A stretch of 64,000 bases of DNA, from positions 162,228,886 to 162,292,885 of the forward strand of contig JBAIZL010000005.1 in NCBI GenBank assembly GCA_036971475.1. The letters run 5' to 3'. Source of the stretch: Prosapia bicincta. Taxonomy: Eukaryota > Arthropoda > Insecta > Hemiptera > Cercopidae. Under the pieces are notes generated by a model. That model had not been told where the DNA came from and did no database searches. It saw nothing but the letters and a program-made list of their open reading frames with translations. Each line of letters begins with the position of its first letter. The stretch's first letter is position 1. Shown piece by piece: positions 22,616 to 34,428 of this stretch. Position numbers and translations under genes: made by a program.

Positions 22616-23787
22616 ACTACATACAGACCCAAGAGATAAATATCACAGAACCATCAAACAACTAATTAATACATCTAAATACATTATCAACAAAAACCAA
22701 AAATCCCACCTAAAACAAATCCACCCTAAAGCACCTACTCTCTGTGCTCTTCCTAAAATTCACAAACCCAATATCCCCATCCGAGCCATCATCAACTATC
22801 AGGATGCCCCTGTACCTAAATTATTAAAACACTTATACAAAATAATCAGACAATCCATAAACTTAAACACAGATAAAAACAGAACAAACTCATAAATAAA
22901 ATAATAGACATAAAGATACCACAAAATTCAACTCTACTATCACTCGACATAACAAATATATACACCAAAATACCCATACCCGAAACGCTCAACATCCTAG
23001 AAACCCAATTAATACAGAACACCATACCTAAAATCAATGTTACCGAAATCATAAACATCCTCCAAACTATCACCAAACAAAACTATTTCAACCACAACTC
23101 GAACTTCTATTCACAACCAGATGGCCTACCTATGGGAAGTCCTATCAGTAGTGTCCTAAGAGAAATTTTTCTACAACACATAGAAAACACCAAAATACTC
23201 ACAAACAATACACACACACACACAAAATCATTTACTGGCACAGATACGTCGATGATATCATAACACTATACAGAGGCAACTCCCGTCAATGCGAAAAACT
23301 CCTCACCTACACTTATAAAATACACCCAAAACTCCACTTCACTTCAGAAATTGGAACCAACCGATCCCTAAACTTCCTCGAACCATAACAAAAAGCCACA
23401 CACAAAAACACAGCTTCAACATTTACAGGAAACCCATAACGACAGACACACTTATCCACAACACCTCAACCACCCTATCCAACACAAACACGCTGCTTTA
23501 GATCCATGCTCCATAGACTTGAAGAAGTCCCAATGACCACAGAAAACATAAACAAAGAACTAGACATAATTAAATATTTAGCATACACAAATGGATACAA
23601 CACCACAATAATAGACAAACTATGGTACAAAATACAAAAAAATACTAAAATTAACAGTACAAACAGGGAAAACAAATACATCACATTACCATACATAAAC
23701 AAAACAACAAACAAAATAGCCCGCAAATTTCAAAAAAATGGATACAAAATAGCATACAAAACTAATAACAAGTTACAATATGAAGAT
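22616..23787 (+). pseudogene. second Penelope-like element: RT domain, 3'-truncated
   Basis: Plus strand with frame changes. In order: KAPTLCALPKIHKPNIPIRA (RT finger; usual LPKIHK...PiRpI) near 22730; LLSLDITNIYTKIPI near 22940 (usual DV.~lYTnIP); SQPDGLPMGSPISSVL near 23110 (PLE motif GLPMGSPIS); an (AC)n run at 23209-23225 that shifts the frame; YWHRYVDDIITLYRGN near 23232 with an intact YVDD; SEIGTNRSLNFLEP near 23345; then an open stretch 23506-23787 beginning LHRLEEVPMTTENINKELDI. It ends before the GIY-YIG endonuclease. It is clearly the same family as the PLE at 17.3-18.3 kb but diverged from it. The region is strikingly C- and A-rich with very few G on this strand. Confidence 0.9.
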
Positions 23788-23820
23788 TGACACATAGCGA
23801 TCGAAAACATTCTGTCTCAG

Positions 23821-23940
23821 TAAGTTTTAACAAATTTACAAAATTTAAATTTCGGATAGTCATAAACTATTGTTTAAGTGATTAATAAGATTTACCGAAC
23901 GTAATGGATTACAAAATTCCAGGATCTAATAAATGTTTTT
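23821..23940. repeat. dispersed repeat (copy at 6514-6636)
   Basis: It shares TCGGATAGTCATAAACTA, AAGTGATTAAT and GAACGTAATGGATTACAAAA-like text with 6514-6636. It sits between PLE coding and PLE terminal-repeat-like sequence. Confidence 0.6.
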
Positions 23941-24178
23941 TGTTACCCACATGATTTTATTATTAACTACAATAAATATTAGTCTTTAATAAACACATTC
24001 AAATAAAGATGTAAAAATTCTATAAAAAATTATAAATTTAAATTTTCGGCGATTTTCGTTGACAATTTTGTGAAATTATTATTATAGCTCTATTTCATTA
24101 TCACTTCTGTTGGGACTCCACCCGTGTGCGAGAACCAAGTTCTTTATTTTAACGTTTTAAATAATATTGAAACTTATT

Positions 24179-24316
24179 ACACTTTTGCTATTACTTGCGA
24201 CCAGACATTTTGTTAAATAAAAATTGTTAACTTACACTTGGAGGAAACGTTTTCGTCTTACGACTTCTTCAGTCGTATTAACAGCCAGCTCGTCATGAAC
24301 AGCAACAAGATTTCGG
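24179..24316 (-). repeat. PLE terminal-repeat-like segment (copy 2), rearranged
   Basis: 24179-24272 matches 17202-17301, same orientation. 24282-24316 matches 17155-17188 but inverted and on the opposite side. The hammerhead-like core is kept, but GG before CTGAAGA is lost. Confidence 0.8.
24240..24276 (-). ncRNA. hammerhead-like motif, stem I damaged
   Basis: The core CTGAAGA-A-GTC-GTAA-GAC-GAA-AACGTT-T is identical to the copy at 17269-17305. The 5' strand of stem I reads ACGA instead of GAGG and no longer pairs with CCTC. Probably inactive. Confidence 0.5.
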
Positions 24317-24511
24317 TATTTAATATTGAAACATTAGCTTTTCTGAAATTGAAACAATGGTTTCTGGTGCATACGAACTTATAATTAGTCATTATTCCAT
24401 GTATATTGAACCAAAAACGATTATAAACCCAAAAACGGGGAGCGGGAGTCGGACCGACTCTCCTTAGAGCCTGTTCTAAAAAATAAAAAATTAAGGCCTC
24501 ATGCTTTATTA

Positions 24512-24775
24512 TAGTGGCGGTTCCAGGTACGGGTGAACCATTTTTTTAATGCCAATGGAACCTCAAATATCTGTTTACAATAACGATCAAAGTTTGTATT
24601 AATTCGGCCTGAAAGGCAGTAATCTTCTTAAAAAATCACGGTAACTGTATACATTTGTATGATCAGAAACAGGGTAAAATGTGAATTTTGAGCATGTACT
24701 TCTCAAAAACTTCCCCAGACACCCCTTCGGCATATTCTTTCGCCCTAGGCCCCGCAAGATCAAGATCCTCCACTG
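24512..24775. mobile_element. hAT-like miniature element (probable)
   Basis: The left end TAGTGGCGGTTCCAGG and the right end CAAGATCCTCCACTG (CAGTGGAGGATCTTG inverted) resemble hAT termini. Flanking 8-mers CTTTATTA and CTTCATTG match at 6 of 8. No transposase is encoded. Less certain than the other hAT elements because neither ends nor duplication are exact. Confidence 0.5.
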
Positions 24776-24783
24776 CTTCATTG

Positions 24784-26490
24784 TATATTTATTTGTACAA
24801 ATACCATACGTATTATTTTTACTGGTGAAGCTTAGGCCTAAGCCGTCATCCTCAGATAATTACCTATTTGTACAATCATAATGAAATAGAGATCGAAGTG
24901 TGACAAATATTTGTGCTCAGATATAAATGTAAAAGAGTTAATTTTTTTTTTTAATTTTAGAGGACGTCCCCTGAAACCCCCGTTACTACAGGAGGTATTT
25001 CATACTACTCCTTGACCAATACGAAAGTGTAATTTTTGTTACGTCACCTCCTGAAATATAAAACCTGAAACGTTTTATTAAAAATTGTAATAAATTATAC
25101 GAGATGAATATAAAATTATAAAGTATAGCCTACCGAAATGAGATATGCCTATTTATCAAATTCAGTTACTCAGAATGATTGAGTAAATAATAAATACATG
25201 GTAGTTTTTAATATTTAATTCATCTTTCTTGCCTACTTGAATTAATTAATAAGAAGTTGTAGATTTAGAGACAAATTTAACAATGTTTTTTTAATGCACA
25301 TAAGCTAGGATTTATCTCGTGGGCAGCACAATTGTATACCTACATTAAAAATCGAGAATCAAAATTAGTTTATCTTACTTTATAAATACAATTTCTTGAA
25401 CACTTGAATTTTTAATTAAACGATCGCATATTACAGTTTGTAAAATTATGCATTTAGATTTTTAAAGCGTTTCGAAAAAACCTCCTTGCTAATGAGTTTT
25501 TGGAATTAGTAAAATTAATTGAATCTTTCTATCATCAATAACAACTTTTATTTCTGGAGTAGGATATAAAAATAATTTGAATGTAGGTTCTTATTTATTA
25601 GGCCTACATATTGTGATAAAATTAGAATATTGTATTTTTTAAAAGAAAGTCTAATATAGTATAAAATGTTATATTACAGTAGGGATTTATAGATAACTAA
25701 TATTACGTGCATTTATTTATTAACCTACATCCGGCCACTGTTTCTTAGTTATAATTAATATATTTATATAATCATAGATTTATTAACTGTTAATAACAAC
25801 ATTTTCAATTTGATAATGTACAATAAATAAAATAATCTCCGTATTAAAACAACTATTCTACATCATAACCTATAACATAAAATCAACAACTGTTGTATTA
25901 AGTATTGTTATTACGCAATTTAAGTTACAATACATAAAGAACGTCTCGTGAGCATGACAGCAATCCAAAGACTTTTCTCCGTGCAAAATATACATATTTA
26001 GCCCTGCCATAAAAAAGTAATTTTAACAAAATTTAAAAAGTGACAATTTAAGTGCTCATAGCCTATGAAATGAAAATTTCATTGTTTAAATTTATAAAAT
26101 ATATAATCCTTGTATATTTTTTACTTTCCACTGATAGTTTCATCGTACCGAAATAAAATCTGATATTCGCCATGAATTGTAATTATGTCGCGTAAACATG
26201 TCTAGTTCAACTAATCCAGAAGTTTATCAACTAGTATCTGTGTTTGGGTTTACACAATAAATCGGCGACATAATGCTCGGCTATTTCCGCTTTCGGTCGC
26301 TTATTTACCCCCTCCTTTTATTGCACGCAATGCAAATACAAGTTGAAATTTACTATACCGTAGTTCGACAATGCAACACGTTTAAACGTTGTGCTGCGCA
26401 TGCTCTGACAGATATTCTTGTGTTTGTAGACTCTATTAGTCAATCAGCTAGTTAATCTTCTCGGTCAAGGCCTTCCACAACAGTGGGGAA
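24784..26490. other. no gene seen
   Basis: AT-rich intergenic sequence with no motif I can name. The GC content rises somewhat just before the TATA box at 26496. Confidence 0.5.
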
Positions 26491-26495
26491 AAACA

Positions 26496-26501
26496 TATAA
26501 G
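26496..26501 (+). promoter_or_regulatory. TATA box of a possible promoter
   Basis: TATAAG with CATATAAG context. About 31 bp downstream lies TTAGT (26527-26531), close to the arthropod initiator TCAGT. A perfect splice donor follows 50 bp later. Confidence 0.4.
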
Positions 26502-26528
26502 AGTTTATCTACAGACCGCATTTAGGTT

Positions 26529-26580
26529 AGTAGTAGTAAAACTGTTGAGTGGATTCTAAGTTCATATCATTAAACTAGTG
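26529..26580 (+). other. candidate non-coding first exon
   Basis: The span from the putative initiator to the donor AGTG|GTAAGT at 26580/26581. It contains no ATG. The next convincing acceptor on this strand is at 36211-36213, directly before the EcKL start codon, so it may be the leader exon of that gene. The link is inference; a transcript would settle it. Confidence 0.35.
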
Positions 26581-27128
26581 GTAAGTTAATTTAACATTAA
26601 ATTATTATTCGTATTTATTTATAGCATATACACCTTGAATTTGTATAAATTTACGTTATTATAGTACAGTAATAGGAGAATAGTGTTGGAAAATTGTTGT
26701 TGTTGGAGTTGACAAGTTATTCAGAAGTATTTTTAGTTGCTTGTAACTACTGAAATCTAGTGGTGTAATTATTAACTATCGCCTGTCAGTAATTATTAAC
26801 TATGGCTAATTATGTAACTATTGTTTACTGAAGCATAAATTTCAGAAAACAAACATTTATACTGTTTGAAATTAAGGTAGTAATTCTTCAGTTGTTTCCA
26901 ATTAGAGCTGTAAAACTATTGTTAATATATTTGAACAGTATTAACTTTTTTTAAGGTAGTAGGTGTGGGTTGTTTTGTAACAGTAATAAAATGTAAGATA
27001 AATTTAAAATTGGGACAATAGGAATAAATTAGAAAAACTTTATAAAATATCATTAAAATTCTATAAATTTGTGTGACAAATTTTACAAAAGGTTGTTTTA
27101 TTTACACGATTCAAATTAATGTTACAAC

Positions 27129-27348
27129 CAGGGGGTAGCTACAGAGGGGCACATTCCCCCTCCAAACCAATTAATTTTAGTAGATAAATATTACCCTATA
27201 AAACAACAGTAGGTTTTTAGCAAAACAGCTTCTTGACAACTCAACAATTGTGTAATTTAAGATAAATATGTCGAAAACTTTACAGGAGGGTTCCATCCCC
27301 TGACCATCAGGGTGCTGCCCTCCAAAGATCATCCTGGCTATGCCACTG
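27129..27348. mobile_element. hAT miniature element (220 bp)
   Basis: An exact 8-bp target duplication GTTACAAC flanks it (27121-27128 and 27349-27356). The ends are CAGGGGGTAGCTACAG and, inverted, CAGTGGCATAGCCAGG: imperfect terminal repeats of hAT type. Non-coding, so it depends on a transposase from elsewhere. Confidence 0.9.
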
Positions 27349-28089
27349 GTTACAACATTTGTATATTTCCACTAATAACATTTTAAAAATAGAATAAGTA
27401 AGTATTTAGACAATCTATGTACGATATTTTAATTTGTATAGAAAAAACTGTTAGTTCTTATTATTTACTGGTTTTTAAACTGTATTACAAAATTCATCTT
27501 CAATACACCCAAAGATTTTAGATTCTTCATTAACTCTCATTTCACACTCAATCTGATCTTCAAAAATTGAATTATATAAATGAAAATTATCAATTTCAGA
27601 AAGATTTTTTGAAATTAGATCACTATGTATGTTTTTCTGAATAAATTGTAGCATGTTTTAAAATACTATAGTAAGGTAAACAAGCGTGATAAAAGTTTGC
27701 TGAATTTCTTTGAATAGTGCTTATTAAAAACTGTGTGATAACTGGTAAAGTATAATATTATGTAACAAATTTGCACTTTTAAAAAAAAATGGGACTTATA
27801 ACTAAGCCTACTAAAATTAAATTTTAATGTAGTTATTTAAATATAGTTAATAACTACATTAACTGTTCATGAAGGTTTGTAAATCTTCCAAAATGAGAGT
27901 TTGTAATGCTACAACTTACAGGTTGCTTTAATTAAAGTAATTTCTTTAAAACTTCTTGATATGCAAGGTTTTTATGGCTGTATAAAACAGTCATCAGTGT
28001 CTTTATTGACAACAAGGATTTGCTGAGATCAGTGACATCGATTTTAATGACAGGTTTTTAACATTGTAATTAACTAGTGTATGGGATAT

Positions 28090-28191
28090 TTATGGCATTT
28101 GTTCATTTAGTATGTTTTTATTTTGTTTTCTGCTTTGTTCATAAATTTGATATTGCTCTAATAATGTAGAGGTATTTTTTTTGTTGATGTG
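28090..28191 (-). pseudogene. third PLE scrap: C-terminal tail
   Basis: Minus strand: HINKKNTSTLLEQYQIYEQS, then RKQNKNILNEQMP and a stop. The PLE at 17.3 kb has LNTVEQFEIYRHSNTHKNDI and LNEQ at the same point, including the endonuclease Glu (EQ..IY). Upstream minus-strand sequence to about 28560 is Lys/Asn-rich and may be further decayed endonuclease. Dead. Confidence 0.7.
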
Positions 28192-28734
28192 AAGAATTTA
28201 TAGGTGTTTGATGTTGGTGTAGTTTCTATTGTTGTAATCAAGGGATGACTATCCTTTTTTTTAATTGGGAGCATGTTTTCTTTTCATCTTTGTTGAAAAC
28301 AGTGGTTTATTTACCCAGTAGAGAATTTATTATAGTCTAGTTTATATATATATATACTTTTTGCTTGACGTTTTTCTTTATGCTTTGTTCACTTGTATAT
28401 TGTATTTAAGTTTTGATATTTTTGTTCAGTTTTTAGGTGATCATATTCGAGGTCTTGTTTATATAGGTGATACATTAATTTTTGTTTATAATTGTGAATG
28501 AAATGAATGAATTTTCTATTATGTTGGTTTTAGTTAGATTTTTATTGTTAGGTTGAGGAAATATGAGGACATTAGTTTTAATATTTGGATACACCTTAAT
28601 TTATTTAGCTCCATTTAGTTTTGAAATTAATAGTTTTTCTTTCTTGTATCTACATATTATATCATTCTAGTTTGTACATGTATATCATCATTCTAGTTTG
28701 TAACTTCTTGTTTGCTAGATTGTATTTTGTAATA

Positions 28735-28783
28735 AGACCCTCTGATGATGATGTACAGGCCATCGAAATGTACATAAGGGTTT
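28735..28783 (+). ncRNA. hammerhead ribozyme-like motif, best-preserved copy
   Basis: All elements can be paired. Stem I: AGACCCT (28735-28741) with AGGGTTT (28777-28783), 7 bp including one G-U. The core CTGATGA is at 28742-28748, then one unpaired T. Stem II: GATG (28750-28753) with CATC (28761-28764), loop of 7. GAA is at 28765-28767. Stem III: the palindrome ATGTACAT (28768-28775). The predicted cleavage base is A28776, then stem I. This is type I topology with a very short stem III, as described for PLE and retrozyme hammerheads, which work best as dimers. Activity is untested. Confidence 0.65.
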
Positions 28784-28865
28784 AATCTTAAGTAACTTGT
28801 TTTATTTGTTATTTTGGATTATTTTTTGTGGTATTGGGGTTCTTTCCAATATTTTCATTGTAATA
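28764..28865 (+). repeat. 102-bp direct repeat, left copy
   Basis: It runs from the CGAAA of the hammerhead-like motif through CGAAATGTACATAAGGGTTT to TTTTCATTGTAATA. It recurs almost unchanged at 29702-29804. Confidence 0.9.
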
Positions 28866-29701
28866 CTGAACTACTATTAGTGTGAAAAATATAAAGCAAA
28901 ATGTCAACAAGTAGTAGGTTTATTTTAGCATTTAATTAGTTTAAATGCTTTTATGTTGTGTTTTGTCTAAAAACCAATCAAAACCTAATATTTCTATTGG
29001 TTACAATAATTAGCTACCCTATTTACTTACAAAATTTGTTATAATGAAAGTCGTGGACGCCCATTTGAAAGTTTGTAGAAGGGACATAAAAGTATTGCAT
29101 ACTAAAAACTTTAACAGCTAAAAATTCAGGTTTTTCCTTGTTCAACCTATTGAGCTTATAAAGTACTAGGCCACGGTACTTAAACTACACAAAAATAAAT
29201 ACATTAATCTAATTACTCGTACTTTTTATTAAAAAACAATAACATGTTAAAGTGATTAATAATATGTAAATATTCATGGAAACACATATTTTTTGTACCA
29301 GGAGAAAACTTCCTGGTATGAGATATAGGGAAGGATTTCATGTACAGAGTTGTATATCTGAAGTAGAGCCACATTATTGGGCCATGGAGAGGTTTTATAT
29401 CACAAGGACATATAAATAGAAAGAAGAGAAGTCTAATAAAATGACCTCTTACTACTAGATATAAAGGACAATATAGCATTACATAGGCTGTCACTTACTT
29501 GAAGTAATAAACTAGGGTTAGACAGAAAGCTTTCAGCTTATACTTTCTGAACCAAAAGTAGTTGACAAGGAAGAGGAAATGAGTAAGGTTTATTGAATAA
29601 ATTATAAACTTCTTCTGACATAATGCTCACAATCTAAGTAGACATGGAGACATTTTTGAAACAATCATCATACATGGAGTAAAACTATTGGGATAGGTCG
29701 T

Positions 29702-29804
29702 CGAAATGTACATAAGGGTTTAATCTTAAGTAACTTGTTTTATTTGTTATTTTTGATTATTTTTTGTGGTATTGGGGTTCTTTCCAATATTTTCATTGTA
29801 ATAT
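29702..29804 (+). repeat. 102-bp direct repeat, right copy
   Basis: Nearly identical to 28764-28865 (one visible substitution). The 5' half of the hammerhead core (CTGATGA and stem II) is absent: the preceding text is GGGATAGGTCGT. 836 bp lie between the two copies. Confidence 0.9.
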
Positions 29805-31939
29805 AATTGTACCACTGTGCTCTTGATATTGTGTAGTAGTTCAGTAGTTTACATTGTTAAATTATGTGTGCCTTGTTAGTAGTTTTACTCAAGTACCATA
29901 TTTTAACCATAAAAATAGTGAATTATAAGAAATACTCTTGATTAAAAACAAAGTAATAAATAATATTTATGGACAATATAAAAAATGACAATGGATCAAA
30001 AAAAAGTTAAAACAAATATAAATGACAAATATTGAAAGAAATCGAGTATTAGGCGTAGTAAGTCCAATTTTTATATATTTTTTATTTTGTAAAAACAAAT
30101 TTAAATGTTTAGTAATAATTTCTTTCAGTAGTGTTTCAAACATTTGACATCGTAGATCTATTTATTATGGCAAAAAATATGCATCATTTCAGAATATTTA
30201 TTCCAAGTTCTCTAGTACACTTGAAAACATAAATATAAACAATTAATTGTTATTGAGAGATTTTTTTTAAATGCAGTTGTAACCATTATAATTATTAAAA
30301 ATGACTTTAATAGCATACACATTAGAGCAGTGAAGATGTCATCTCAGTGTTGGATGAACACTTATATATGAATAATTATATCCATCACTGATGAAAATTA
30401 TGGTTTTCTAAATCGTAGTTTAATTATACTGGTATAGTTATTTTTTATTTTAACTGTATCACCAAACTATTTATCACTATTTTAGCAAAGATAACAAGAT
30501 TTTTCTGGTGCTCAAAAATAAACAGCTGATAAAAGAGAAACATCACTTAACAAACTCTCATATTGAATAAAAATAAAAAAAAAAATTAATATCAAATTAT
30601 CGTTTACTCTTTGTAAAAAGCCCTTTTACAGTAATTATTGTTAATTTTGTGTACTAATAAGAGCTTATTTGGTTATTTTAAAGTTTATAATACCCCAAAT
30701 ATAAAACAAACATAATATAAAAAACAATAAAACAACAATATAACTAAACATTTCTAAATACTATCAACAATCATATTGCAAAATAAAATTAAACAAATTT
30801 TAATAAAAATTGTAGGTTTTGACCTAATCCATTATTGTGGATTAGTGTTTCCATTATATGTGTTTCTTAACGTACTTTTTCAGGTATTGTGAGAGTCCTT
30901 TTGGTTTTGTAAATGAGGGAATGTCAGTGGTGTGTTAACAAAGCGGCAACTTCGCTTTCTTACTCTACCTGAATCTATATAATGATATTTAAAATGTATA
31001 ATTTAAAATTTATTTTGTTTAGTTTTAGATAATTAAAATTAGTTCAAACCATTTATTTAATTTTGTTTAATTATATTATTCGTTTTATTCTAAATTCATT
31101 TTTCAAATGACATTCTAGTTAGGCGATGATAACCATGATGGGTTTTTCGCCAGGGAAAAAAATCGTGATCATATGTTCTTTGAGAGCTAAGAACAAACCA
31201 ACGATAGTAGAGTGCTGACGAATTGGCAACGTCGCGCTCATATTGTTCTCTGTGTTTAGAAAGAGGCAGCGACAGTAGTGTGTGACAAAATGGCACGTTT
31301 TCTTCAACTAGTCTCGACAATGCTTATTTCCAAATGCCGTTATTTAATAATAAATTTAATAAGGCTATATATCATTATTTTTTTCGGAAATATGTATTTA
31401 AAGATTTTTGCAAAATAAGAAACCGTAAAATAATAATAAAGCTTCTGGATTTACATTTAATGGTGCCAAAATTACAATCTTAGATGCAATAATTGTTGTC
31501 AATCAACTGCTTTATATTTCGTTCAGTACGTAGATGATTGCGTTTAAGCAATAGCAGGTGTTCAAGACATAAAACCATATCAATTATCGTTCATTTTATC
31601 TTTCCTTATTGAATAGCTTATTCACAAGGATCGTAATACGGTGATAAAACTAAGAATTCTCTACCTGTTGCATCATTTACATTAAAATCTTATGGCGGAA
31701 AGTATTTCTAAAGCGATTCACAGTTAGTGGTTTGCGTTTACTACGAATGCAGTGTCATGTTTCCACTAAACTCGAGCGAGTGATCCGATGGACGCTTAGT
31801 TCTGTTAATAAGGCTTGAAAATCCAAATGTAAAAGCTGTGAAACTTTGAAACACCGAGTCTCGATAGATGAATTAATATCCAACCGAAAGCCTAGGCTAA
31901 CAATATGTCTAAGCTAACACGACTTACATAATTCGCCAG

Positions 31940-33234
31940 CAGTGGCGCACCCAGGATTTTGTTAAAGGGGGGGGGGGCAGAACTACAACGGGGCCGGGGT
32001 GGGGGATTTAGGTTTCTTCATTAAAAGATTTTAAACTCTGAAACTAAAAGAAGAAAACTGAATTTTTGCCACTCTAAAACTTATGTTTTAAGCATATGAT
32101 GCAGCATAAAAAAGACTCAAATTGAGACTAAATCTGTTTTTTATGTCGTAGTAAAGTAGGTTTATTATTTTTCGACGAGTAGGTTGGGCGTTTTTACATT
32201 CTGATTCGTGTACCATTGACTTTCATTAAAGTCGTCTTATTGATTTTTTTTGCTACTCACAAAATGATAATAATTGAAGAACATTTCCTAATTCTAAGAC
32301 AATGGACAACAAAATCCTAATCAACTTTTTAACAAATATATTGGATATTTATTATTATAAGTTAATTTGTTTTTTGTTTTTTTTATAATGGTCCTTAAAT
32401 TTACACCGAAATATGGACAATGTCATTAAAACTGTCTGCTCCTCTTATCATGAAAACTCGGAAACATGTTTTAAGCTGACGGACCAAATTAAACCTTGAC
32501 AATCTTCAAAACTGTTAATTATATGTTAGGCCCTATTTATGGTTTTTGTTGTGCCTCCTATTTATCAAGCAGTTATTCTTTAACTAACGACCCTACTATA
32601 GCGATATCGTCTGACGATTGCAGAGAGATGTAACAGCCGCCGAAACGGCCTTAGAGGACAAGGACTATTGTTATGATTGTACAAACTGAAGTTAATTAAC
32701 TGTTAAACCATTAAAGAATCCCCTAATTTTAATATTTCCCCATAACTATCAATTGTCAAGTAACTTCAATGTTTATTTTGTTATATCTTAAGATGCTAAC
32801 TCAAAGCTGCGTATTTTGCAGCAAAGTGCAATGTTAAGATTTTTTAAAATTAATGATACTTTTAAATTACCTAACAATTTAATGCTACTTAAACCTTAAT
32901 AAGGCTCTTAAAACAGGATACTTCAGACACAAATAAAAGTAATAAAAGTATGTATTTTATCCAACGAAGGATGGCGCGTTTAGAATAAATATAGGCTATT
33001 ACAGTCCGTACACTAGAGGAAATACTGACTCATAGAAGTCAATTTACAAGTAGGCTAAATATTAAAGTCAATTTACAAGTAGGCTAAATATTATTTTCTA
33101 TTGTCTTTCGTATTACCCTACACCTAAATTCCAGTTATAAATATAATATTTTTCCTGTCATATTAAATTTGTTTATACATTTTCATTTTTCTCATGCCCT
33201 GCCCCCCTTGGCCCCTCCCTTGGGTGCACCACTG
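31940..33234. mobile_element. non-autonomous hAT element (1.3 kb)
   Basis: The left end is CAGTGGCGCACCCAGG. The right end CTTGGGTGCACCACTG reads CAGTGGTGCACCCAAG inverted, 14 of 16 matching. An exact 8-bp target duplication TTCGCCAG occurs at 31932-31939 and 33235-33242. The interior is AT-rich with no transposase. A G-run (about 31968-31977) lies just inside the left end and C-runs just inside the right end. Confidence 0.93.
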
Positions 33235-34175
33235 TTCGCCAGTGCTAAATCATCAGACCAAACGTTTGAAAACGAGAAATGCGAAATTGAAATAAACAGC
33301 TTCGCACTTTACCTTTAGCTGTAGCAAAACACGTGTAGGCCTACACAGAGATAACATTGAAAAGGTTATCATCACCAGACAAGGCACCTAGGATATTTCT
33401 TGTACGCGTGATTAATTTCACGGGCAATTTAAAGATAAAGGAATCAGCGTACCATTATAACAATGATAGCGTTCTCTTATTGCTTTCTTCATGCTTGTTC
33501 AACACTCAATGAGATATTGCCAGGGATTTATTTACGTGTTTAAATTCGTGATAGTTTGATAAAAAAAAAAATACAATTTAAAAAACGACTAATTCAATTA
33601 AATTACAAGTTTCAAACGGATAATTTGAAATATACTTCAATAATTTCCCCTATACACAATTTTATGTATGTTAGAGTATGTACACAAACAGAGAATCTAA
33701 TCACATTCAAAATTTGTTCTGTGAATTTCGATTCAGCCAGCTACTTCTTTAGCCAGACAGCTTAGAGATAGGCTGTTCATCTTTCATGTTTTTACAAAGC
33801 ACTGATTATAGAACAAGTGTGTTGTGTTCACTGTTGTTAACACTTGAGCCTTTACTTAGACGGCTTCGTCGATTTATTCACGGTTAGATTTAATAAGCGA
33901 TAGTTAACCTAAGGTTTGTTACTCAGCCAAGTGAAATTAAAAGCGCGGAGTGTTATATTAGATGTTTCTTTTACTGATGGTATCTTTTTTAAATGTAATA
34001 AATATTTAAGATCGAAAGTTCTTATGTCTTGTACATATGAAATATATTACGGCCGCCCGTGCCCCACGATTTTAGTTATAGTCATTAAAAAATATTATAT
34101 AAATTGTTCCTATTTATAAGGAAAACATTATTTCATTAAATGGGTTTAGCTTCTAACGTCATGGAATTTTAACAG

Positions 34176-34387
34176 TAAATTGAACTCAAACGATGATCAA
34201 TGCCGAGTTTATTATTTTAATATTATAAAGCAACGTTTCTGTCACATTTTTTGGGGCCCTTTTCAAGGTTTTAAATCTACCAAAGCTAGATTTAGCTTGA
34301 AAAGGGCAACCAAAAGTGTGACCGAAACGTTGCTTTATAATATTGAAATAATACACTCGACATCGATCATCGTTTGAGTTCAATTTA
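34176..34387. repeat. foldback element C (about 95-bp arms)
   Basis: TAAATTGAACTCAAACGATG...CATCGTTTGAGTTCAATTTA. The arms pair over about 95 bp with scattered mismatches. The symmetry makes mirror-like frames on both strands (34180-34377 and 34383-34186); neither is a gene. The centre contains GACCGAAACGTTGC, a worn hammerhead 3' half. Confidence 0.85.
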
Positions 34388-34428
34388 TTATTATTTCATT
34401 AAGTTAATTATAGCTAGTGAGAACAATT

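Noticed and set aside
34180..34383. Two mirror-image 65-codon frames on opposite strands
   Set aside because: Both come from the symmetry of foldback C.
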